Shown here: in pieces, positions 1 through 5,244 of the stretch | Numbering within the stretch: position 1 is the stretch's first letter | Layout: the number at the start of each line of letters is the position of its first letter | From: Lachnospiraceae bacterium | GTDB lineage: Bacteria > Bacillota > Clostridia > Lachnospirales > Lachnospiraceae | Reading direction: 5' to 3' | DNA length: 5,244 bases | NCBI GenBank assembly: GCA_017615375.1 | Contig: JAGAAH010000146.1 | Span: forward strand, 1 to 5,244 | Made by a program: the position numbers and the translations under genes | Notes under the pieces: generated by a model | Seen by the model: only the letters and a program-made list of their open reading frames with translations | The model's database searches: none | What the model was told of the DNA's origin: nothing

Positions 1-495
1 CATCTCCGATTTAAGAAATTTCTTTCTTGCAGGGGTATTATAGAATAGATTCTTGACAAACATGGTCGTACCGTCAGGTGCTCCGACATCTTCCATGTTA
101 CCGATATTACCGCCTTCTATGCGTAACTTGGTTCCGTTAAGTGCATCCTTCGTCTTGGTAATAATCTCCATTACCGACACTGCCGAAATTGATGATAATG
201 CTTCTCCTCTGAATCCCAATGTGGAGATACTGTATAAATCCTCCGAATCTCTTAATTTACTTGTCGAATGGCGCAAGAAAGCTGCTTCGATATCGTCTTT
301 TTCGATACCGGAGCCATTGTCGGTTACACGAATATACGAAATTCCGCCATTTTTAATCTCTATGGTTACTGCGCTTGCACCTGCATCTATTGCATTCTCA
401 ACAAGCTCTTTTACCACGTTTAACGGTCTTTCTACTACTTCACCGGCAGCAATCTTATCAATTGTTTCCTTCGAAAGTAAATGAATCTTGGGCAT
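1..495 (-). CDS. mutL: DNA mismatch repair protein MutL, N-terminal 165 residues (partial at 3' end)
   Basis: MutL is the ATPase that links mismatch recognition by MutS to downstream strand removal. The visible part is the N-terminal GHKL ATPase domain. Seen directly: the opening [20 protein letters not shown]; motif I with E30 as the expected general base and N34 as the Mg-ligand asparagine in [11 protein letters not shown] (30-40); DNGSGI at 59-64; RHSTSK at 75-80 and [12 protein letters not shown] at 92-103 (the ATP-lid region); and [14 protein letters not shown] at 149-162. No key residue is missing. The ATG at 495 is preceded by AAAGGAG with a 5-base spacer and matches the usual family start. 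The gene starts 10 bases after the mutS stop, so it is probably translationally coupled to mutS. Family members are usually 600 to 700 residues, so most of the gene, including the C-terminal dimerisation and (in Firmicutes usually) endonuclease domain, lies outside. The frame is open to the window edge. Identity is very secure; presence of the endonuclease motif cannot be judged here. Confidence 0.98.
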   Translation of the reverse strand, partial: MPKIHLLSKETIDKIAAGEVVERPLNVVKELVENAIDAGASAVTIEIKNGGISYIRVTDNGSGIEKDDIEAAFLRHSTSKLRDSEDLYSISTLGFRGEALSSISAVSVMEIITKTKDALNGTKLRIEGGNIGNMEDVGAPDGTTMFVKNLFYNTPARKKFLKSEM

Positions 496-500
496 TTTAA

Positions 501-507
501 CTCCTTT
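501..507 (-). promoter_or_regulatory. mutL ribosome binding site overlapping the mutS stop codon
   Basis: Reading the minus strand, the sequence is TGTAAAGGAGTTAAAATG. AAAGGAG is a strong Shine-Dalgarno sequence placed 5 bases before the mutL ATG at 495. The TAA stop of mutS (508 to 506) shares two bases with it. A ribosome terminating on mutS therefore sits on the mutL initiation region, which suggests coupled translation of the two repair proteins. The coupling is inferred; the sequence and spacing are seen directly. Confidence 0.85.
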
Positions 508-3139
508 ACAGTTTCTTCTTAAGCTCCACAAGCTTATTTAAAGCATCCATAGGTGTCATATTATTAGTATCAAGGTTTCTGATTTCATTAATAACCGGAT
601 TTTCAAAGCCCAAATCAAACAGGCTTAATTGTTCCGGTTCTCCATATATAACATCATCTTTAGGTTTCTTAATCTCGGTTATCTTATCGGTATTAAGCGC
701 AACATCGCTATCTGCCAAGCTATTTGCAATTTCCTTTGCGCGCTCGATAACCGACTCGGGTACTCCCGCGAGGCGTGCAACTTGGATTCCATAGCTTTTA
801 TCCGCGCCGCCCTTAACTATCTTACGTAAAAATACGATATCATCGCCGTTTTCCTTAACAGCTATGCAATAGTTGCTTACATTATCAAGTCTTCCCTCAA
901 GCTCGGTAAGTTCATGATAATGTGTGGCAAATAACGTCTTTGCGCCAAGTATCTTCGGATCCGATATATGTTCTACAACGGCCCATGCAATGGATAATCC
1001 GTCATAAGTACTCGTTCCCCTTCCGATTTCGTCAAGAAGAATAAGGCTGTTACTCGTTGCATTACGAAGTATATTGGCAACTTCCGTCATTTCAACCATA
1101 AATGTAGACTGTCCGCTTGCAAGGTCATCAGACGCACCGACTCTTGTAAATATATGGTCTACAATACCTATATTGGCATAACTTGCAGGTACGTAACTTC
1201 CCATCTGTGCCATAAGGCAAATAAGTGCGGTCTGTCGCATATATGTGGATTTACCTGCCATGTTAGGTCCGGTAATTATGGCGATTCTGTTCTTCTTGTT
1301 ATCAAGATATGTATCGTTCGGCACAAATAGATTACCGGAAATCATTCTTTCAACAACAGGGTGTCTTCCGTCCTTAATCTCAATTACGCCGTCATTATTA
1401 ACGTTAGGCTTAACGTAATTATTCTTATCCGCAACGTATGCAAGAGATGCGATTGCATCAAGCATCGCAATCGCTTTAGCCGTCTTATGTATCCTTTTAA
1501 CTTCCGAAGAAATCTTCTGTCTTATATCCGTAAAAATTCGATATTCAAGAGCGATTAAATGCTCTTCCGAAGAAAGAATGGTATCTTCAAGCTCTTTTAA
1601 TTCCGGAGTAATGAACCTCTCACCGTTGGTTAACGTCTGCTTTCTGATAAAATAATCAGGCACATTACTTAAATTACCGTTCGAGACCTCGATGTAATAT
1701 CCGAAAACCTTATTAAAACCGATTTTTAAGTTCTTAATTCCGGTCCTTTCCTTTTCCTTCTCAACAAGGTCTGCCATCCAGTTCTTGCCTTCGGTCTTGG
1801 CTACACGAAGTTTATCTATCTCCTCCATGTAACCTTCCTTGATTATCTTGCCTTCATTAAGCGTAATAGGTGCGTCTTCGCTTATTGCCGCATCTATAAG
1901 CTCAAAAAGATCGCGAAGGCTGTCCATATCATCGTTTAGATCAGAAAATGCCTTACACTTAAAATCATTAAGAAGACATTTTATCCCCGGAATCATCTCG
2001 ATTGACGTCTTAAATGCCACCAAATCTCTCGGGTTTGCGGTTTCATACGTAATCTTTCCGACAAGTCTTTCAAGATCGTATATCGGATTGAGATATTCTC
2101 TTAATTCATCTCTGTTAATAACATTGCTATTGAATTCTTCAATCATCGAAAGACGAGTATTGATCAAATCAATATCCGTCAAAGGCTGCTCCACGAACTG
2201 TCGAAGCATTCTGGCTCCCATCGCGGTCTTGGTCTTATCAAGCGTATGAAGCAAAGAACCTATTTTATTCTTTTCTCTCATAGTCTCGACAAGCTCTAAG
2301 TTTCTTCGCGACGCACCGTCAATCATAAGATACTTTCCGCTGATGTAAGGATGAATTGTCGTTATATGAGTAAGCGAATTCTTTTGAGTATCATAAAGAT
2401 ACTTAAGTAAAGCTCCCGCCGCAACCGTTCCGGCAGGGAAATCGGTAAGTCCGAGCGCGTCCATCTTCTTTACGCCAAAATGCGAAAGAATTACATTTTC
2501 AACTGTATCGTCATCAAAATAGAAATCATCGATAACGCCCATCTGAAGATTATATTTGTTCTTATATTCTGTAAGGTCCACACCGCTTAAAAGAAATGCT
2601 TCGTTGGAAATAATCTCGGGCGGCGCATACATTACGATCTCATCGTATAATGCTTTGGCGCTTTTTAACTCGGTTACGTGAAAATCGCCTGTAGTTACGT
2701 CTACTGCAGCTACTCCGTATGCATCACCGAAATATACTATGCAAAGAAGATAGTTATTCTTGGTTTCATCAAGGGCAGTCGTACTTGTAATGGTTCCCGG
2801 AGTAACCACTCTTATAACTTCTCGCTTAACAAGTCCCTTTGCAAGCTTAGGATCTTCAACCTGCTCGCAAATTGCTACTTTATAGCCTTTTTGAACGAGC
2901 CTGTTAAGATATACGTCTGCCGCATGATAAGGCACACCACACATAGGTGCGCGTTCTTCCATTCCGCAATTCTTACCGGTTAATGTAAGCTCTAATTCTT
3001 TTGAAACTTTGATTGCATCATCAAAGAACATCTCATAGAAATCACCGAGTCTGTAGAATAAAATGCAGTCACTGTATTCTTCTTTGGTTTTAAGATACAT
3101 CTGCATCATAGGTGATAACTCATTTGCTGCTATTTCCAC
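506..3139 (-). CDS. mutS: DNA mismatch repair protein MutS (MutS1)
   Basis: MutS recognises base mismatches and small loops after replication, then uses ATP to become a sliding clamp that recruits MutL. The 877-residue length fits MutS1 (about 850 to 880). Domains in order (approximate borders): mismatch-binding domain 1-120, with the Phe-X-Glu reader motif at F34-Y35-E36; connector 125-255; core/lever with inserted clamp domain 265-560 (clamp about 430-520, including FGYYIEV); ABC-type ATPase about 565-805. ATPase motifs seen: Walker [10 protein letters not shown] 624-632, RVGASDD 666-672, STFMVEM 678-684, Walker [13 protein letters not shown] 699-710 with D703/E704, and the ATHYHEL histidine switch 738-744. 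After a poorly conserved linker comes QLSLF (837-841), a sliding-clamp binding motif, then a C-terminal oligomerisation helix region containing [10 protein letters not shown] (861-870). The start is GTG at 3139, chosen for its strong Shine-Dalgarno and because the protein opens at the expected distance before the SPMMQMY segment. The gene lies 14 bases after the upstream flavoprotein gene and 10 before mutL. It appears intact. Confidence 0.99.
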   Translation of the reverse strand: MEIAANELSPMMQMYLKTKEEYSDCILFYRLGDFYEMFFDDAIKVSKELELTLTGKNCGMEERAPMCGVPYHAADVYLNRLVQKGYKVAICEQVEDPKLAKGLVKREVIRVVTPGTITSTTALDETKNNYLLCIVYFGDAYGVAAVDVTTGDFHVTELKSAKALYDEIVMYAPPEIISNEAFLLSGVDLTEYKNKYNLQMGVIDDFYFDDDTVENVILSHFGVKKMDALGLTDFPAGTVAAGALLKYLYDTQKNSLTHITTIHPYISGKYLMIDGASRRNLELVETMREKNKIGSLLHTLDKTKTAMGARMLRQFVEQPLTDIDLINTRLSMIEEFNSNVINRDELREYLNPIYDLERLVGKITYETANPRDLVAFKTSIEMIPGIKCLLNDFKCKAFSDLNDDMDSLRDLFELIDAAISEDAPITLNEGKIIKEGYMEEIDKLRVAKTEGKNWMADLVEKEKERTGIKNLKIGFNKVFGYYIEVSNGNLSNVPDYFIRKQTLTNGERFITPELKELEDTILSSEEHLIALEYRIFTDIRQKISSEVKRIHKTAKAIAMLDAIASLAYVADKNNYVKPNVNNDGVIEIKDGRHPVVERMISGNLFVPNDTYLDNKKNRIAIITGPNMAGKSTYMRQTALICLMAQMGSYVPASYANIGIVDHIFTRVGASDDLASGQSTFMVEMTEVANILRNATSNSLILLDEIGRGTSTYDGLSIAWAVVEHISDPKILGAKTLFATHYHELTELEGRLDNVSNYCIAVKENGDDIVFLRKIVKGGADKSYGIQVARLAGVPESVIERAKEIANSLADSDVALNTDKITEIKKPKDDVIYGEPEQLSLFDLGFENPVINEIRNLDTNNMTPMDALNKLVELKKKL

Positions 3140-3146
3140 GTTAATA

Positions 3147-3155
3147 TCCTTCCTT
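3147..3155 (-). promoter_or_regulatory. mutS ribosome binding site, supports a GTG start
   Basis: The minus strand reads TAAGGAAGGATATTAACGTG. It contains a doubled purine-rich Shine-Dalgarno stretch, AAGGAAGGA, ending 7 bases before a GTG codon at 3139. No ATG lies between this site and the conserved MutS N-terminus, so GTG is the supported start. The TAA stop of the upstream flavoprotein gene (3156 to 3154) supplies the first two adenines of the site, which points to translational coupling. Confidence 0.82.
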
Positions 3156-4755
3156 ACGGCATATATTTTGCGGCAATTTTCTCTGCAACTTTCATTCCGT
3201 CCATTGCCGCAGACATTATTCCTCCGGCATATCCCGCGCCTTCTCCCGCAGGATATAATCCCTTAATTTCACTTACCAATTCGTCATTTCTTAATATTCT
3301 GACAGGGGACGATGTTCTGGTTTCCACGCCTGACATAACCATATCATCATCATCAAACCCTTTAATCTTATGTCCGAAAGCATCAATTCCTTCAATAAAT
3401 GCTGTATTGATATACTCCGGATACAGTCCTCTTAGGTTAGCCAAAGTGCTTTGTCCTTTAATAGATGACGGTATGTGTCCCAGACTTTCGGACTTTTTAT
3501 CATTAACAAAATCAATGTAGCGTTGTTGCGGAATCTTTCCGTTTCCGAGTTCGTAAGCTTTTTTCTCAATTTCTCGCTGAAAAGCAACACCTGCTAAAGG
3601 GCCTTTTTCGGCAAAATCATCAGGTGTAACGGATACGATAACCGCTGAATTTGCATTGATTCCGTCTCTTTTTTTATAGCTCATTCCATTAACGGCAAGT
3701 CGTCCTTCTTCAGAGCTTACGTTAACCACATATCCTCCCGGACACATACAGAATGTATATACACCTCTGCCGTTTTGCGCAGTATGCGTCAATTTATAAG
3801 GTGCCGCAGGCAATTCATATGGCACATTCCCGTATTGAGATTCATTAATCGTCTGCTGAAGATGCTCTACCCTGAAACCTACCGCAAAAGCCTTAGCTTC
3901 CATAGGCACTTTTAAATCATACAATTCTTTAAAGGTATCTCTTGCGCTGTGTCCTATCGCAAGAATACATACATCGGTATCGATTCTCTCATTATTCGAC
4001 GTAACTATGGCACGTAAATTGCCGTTTTCTATAATGAATTTCTCTGCTTTGGTATTAAACTTAAATTCACATCCAAAGCTTATTATCTTCTCTCTTAAAT
4101 TATGAATAACCGTAAAAAGTACATCCGTACCGACATGTGGCTTAGCATCATATCGAATATCCGGATCTGCTCCGCATTCCACAAATAATCTTAAAACTTC
4201 GTCGTTACGAAGATATGCATCTTTAACAAGTGTGTTAAGCTTTCCGTCGGAAAAAGCTCCCGCACCGCCTTCACCGAACTGTACATTCGATTCTGTATCA
4301 AGAACCCCCGTCTCAAAAAAACGATTAACATCTTCGGTTCTGTCTTCCACGCATTTGCCGCGTTCCAATATAATCGGTGCATATCCTTCTCTTGCAAGAA
4401 AATAAGCGGCAAATAAACCGCACGGACCTGCGCCTATAATTACGGGGCGCTTCGTTAATTTAATTCTATTCTCACTTATATCTCTTAAAAATTCATATCT
4501 TTTTTCGGTAAAAGCGCTGACATTGCCGTCTTTTAATACTGCTTTATTACATAGCACCTTATTCTCATCGTTAACTTCAACAATTAACCTTAAGACATAG
4601 TAAATATCCGGCTTCTTTCTTGCATCAATAGACCTTTTGTCAATTGATAGCGTACGAATCTCATCCGGATTAATCTTTAAAATCTTTGCACACTTTTTCT
4701 TAAGAGCATCAAAGTCGGTATCGACTTTAACCTTAACATCACTTATTCTAATCAT
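3154..4755 (-). CDS. FAD-dependent dehydrogenase/oxidoreductase, COG2509 type, substrate unknown
   Basis: A complete 533-residue cytoplasmic flavoprotein; I see no signal peptide or membrane segment. Residues 1 to about 98 form an N-terminal extension typical of this family, with the family-like stretch KRSIDARKKPDIYYV at 40-54. A Rossmann dinucleotide-binding fold follows: RPVIIGAGPCGLFAAYFLAREG (103-124), with the GxGxxG glycines at G108, G110 and G113, and an acidic residue E131 ending the second strand, as expected for FAD ribose binding. NVQFGEGGAGAFSDGKLNT (157-175), FCMCPGGYVVNVSSEEG (335-351) and the C-terminal GLYPAGEGAGYAGGIMSAA (499-517) are further conserved blocks; the last matches the second FAD-contacting glycine motif of such enzymes. 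The reaction is not established for the family. The ATG at 4755 is chosen because it has AAGGA 6 bases upstream and gives the family-typical MIRI start; the in-frame GTG at 4788 and ATG at 4773 would add an atypical hydrophobic leader. It overlaps the upstream gene by 8 bases and precedes mutS by 14 bases. Family assignment is firm, function is not. Confidence 0.88.
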   Translation of the reverse strand: MIRISDVKVKVDTDFDALKKKCAKILKINPDEIRTLSIDKRSIDARKKPDIYYVLRLIVEVNDENKVLCNKAVLKDGNVSAFTEKRYEFLRDISENRIKLTKRPVIIGAGPCGLFAAYFLAREGYAPIILERGKCVEDRTEDVNRFFETGVLDTESNVQFGEGGAGAFSDGKLNTLVKDAYLRNDEVLRLFVECGADPDIRYDAKPHVGTDVLFTVIHNLREKIISFGCEFKFNTKAEKFIIENGNLRAIVTSNNERIDTDVCILAIGHSARDTFKELYDLKVPMEAKAFAVGFRVEHLQQTINESQYGNVPYELPAAPYKLTHTAQNGRGVYTFCMCPGGYVVNVSSEEGRLAVNGMSYKKRDGINANSAVIVSVTPDDFAEKGPLAGVAFQREIEKKAYELGNGKIPQQRYIDFVNDKKSESLGHIPSSIKGQSTLANLRGLYPEYINTAFIEGIDAFGHKIKGFDDDDMVMSGVETRTSSPVRILRNDELVSEIKGLYPAGEGAGYAGGIMSAAMDGMKVAEKIAAKYMP

Positions 4756-5244
4756 TGCAATTCCTTGCAGCATTAATGCCTGCCACACGTCCCGACGACC
4801 ATGCCCACTGAAGATTATATCCTCCGCACATGCCGTCTATATCTATAAGTTCTCCTGCAAAATAAACTCCGGGTATAAGCTTTGATTCCATCGTGTCTTC
4901 GTTAATCTCATCCGTGTTGACGCCTCCGGCGGCCACCTGCGCATCTTCAAACGAACGCGTTCCCGTAATTGTTAATTTGAAATTCTTAACGGTCTCGGCA
5001 ATTCTTTCAATATCACTGAACCTTAAATCTCCTGCGGTAATCTCAGGCTCTATATTAAGCTTATTAATTATGCACTCGGCAAGCTTATCCGGTAATAACC
5101 CGATAAGTGCCGAAGTTACGCTTTTATGCTCGTTATAACCCTGAAATCTTTCTATTATTTCATTCTTTTCGACATCCGGTGCAAGGTCAAGAACTGCAGT
5201 AACTTTATGTCCTGCTTTTATGGCATATGATACAAACCTGCTTC
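4748..5244 (-). CDS. HI0933/YhiN-family flavoprotein (annotated variously as aminoacetone oxidase-like or BaiN-like), C-terminal 164 residues (partial at 5' end)
   Basis: The C-terminal part of a flavoprotein of the HI0933/YhiN family (COG2081), which binds FAD and is cytoplasmic. Counting from the first whole codon in the window, conserved blocks are AQVAAGGVNTDEI (101-113), TMESKLIPGVYFAGE (117-131) and DIDGMCGGYNLQWAWSSGRVAG (134-155). The last is the hallmark C-terminal FAD-contacting region of this family, and the protein stops shortly after it, as expected. Full-length members are about 400 residues, so roughly 60 percent, including the N-terminal GxGxxG fold, lies beyond 5244. Database names such as BaiN (a bile-acid intermediate reductase) or aminoacetone oxidase come from a few characterised members; nothing here shows that activity, so a substrate should not be assigned. 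The stop is TAG at 4750 to 4748, overlapping the next gene by 8 bases, so the two flavoproteins are expected to be co-translated. The family call is firm; the physiological role is unknown. Confidence 0.9.
   Translation of the reverse strand, partial: SRFVSYAIKAGHKVTAVLDLAPDVEKNEIIERFQGYNEHKSVTSALIGLLPDKLAECIINKLNIEPEITAGDLRFSDIERIAETVKNFKLTITGTRSFEDAQVAAGGVNTDEINEDTMESKLIPGVYFAGELIDIDGMCGGYNLQWAWSSGRVAGINAARNCND
4762..4766 (-). promoter_or_regulatory. Ribosome binding site of the COG2509 gene, embedded in the upstream coding sequence
   Basis: The minus strand reads CAAGGAATTGCAATG. AAGGA lies 6 bases before the ATG at 4755 and falls inside the last codons (Ala-Arg-Asn) of the upstream flavoprotein gene. 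It decides the start: the alternative GTG at 4788 lacks a comparable site. Because the two genes overlap by 8 bases (ATGATTAG), translation of the second is likely coupled to the first. Confidence 0.75.

Noticed and set aside
53..484. A 143-codon open frame on the plus strand opposite mutL
   Set aside because: It lies entirely antisense to the highly conserved MutL ATPase domain, and its protein is low-complexity, rich in Ser, Ile and Pro. It is best explained as a shadow of the mutL codons.
496..505. A terminator or regulatory hairpin between mutS and mutL
   Set aside because: The gap is 10 bases and is occupied by the mutL ribosome binding site and spacer, so there is no room for a stem-loop and no U-tract.
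1501..1576. Repeated CTTCCGAAGAAA on the plus strand about 60 bases apart
   Set aside because: Both copies encode Ser-Ser-Glu segments in the MutS lever region using the same codons. Two short copies with no further periodicity look like chance, not a repeat element.
1839..2249. A 136-codon open frame on the plus strand inside mutS
   Set aside because: It is antisense to the MutS core domain, has a Ser/Leu/Ile-rich composition with no recognisable motif, and I saw no independent reason to call it a gene.
2549..2574. TATAAT with a weak TTACAG upstream on the minus strand, a possible internal promoter in mutS
   Set aside because: The spacer is only 14 bases, the -35 match is poor, and it lies deep inside the mutS coding sequence about 2 kb from mutL.
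4756..4788. An upstream GTG (4788) or ATG (4773) as the start of the COG2509 dehydrogenase
   Set aside because: Both would extend deeper into the upstream gene and lack a good ribosome binding site, while the ATG at 4755 has AAGGA 6 bases upstream and gives the family-typical MIRI N-terminus.
4814..4819. TATAAT on the minus strand, a possible -10 box before the COG2509 gene
   Set aside because: The bases encode the invariant GGYNL segment of the HI0933-type flavoprotein, and no TTGACA-like -35 element is found about 17 bases upstream.

Overview
The window looks like ordinary core chromosome from a moderately AT-rich Gram-positive bacterium. The best guess is a clostridial organism, probably of the Lachnospiraceae. 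This rests on the MutS and MutL protein sequences, the strong AGGAGG-type ribosome binding sites and the tightly packed gene order. It is an inference from sequence style, not a database match.

All four genes lie on the minus strand, so transcription runs from high to low coordinates. In that order they are: the C-terminal part of an HI0933/YhiN-type flavoprotein (5244 to 4748, its 5' end outside the window); a complete FAD-dependent dehydrogenase of the COG2509 type (4755 to 3154); a complete mutS (3139 to 506); and the first 165 codons of mutL (495 to 1, running off the window). The first pair overlaps by 8 bases. The next two junctions are 14 and 10 bases. At both of these junctions the upstream stop codon is part of the downstream gene's Shine-Dalgarno sequence. 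There is no room for a terminator or a separate intergenic promoter, so this should be one translationally coupled operon whose promoter lies beyond position 5244.

MutS and MutL work together: MutS finds replication mismatches and slides on DNA in its ATP-bound form, then recruits MutL. MutS here also carries a near-ideal sliding-clamp binding motif near its C-terminus. The two flavoproteins have no established role in mismatch repair, and their link to it is positional only.

There is no gene-free stretch of any size, and I saw no RNA gene, mobile element, CRISPR array or significant repeat. I did not find a new biological system. The most useful follow-up points are the uncharacterised flavoprotein pair placed upstream of mutSL and the repeated stop/Shine-Dalgarno overlaps.
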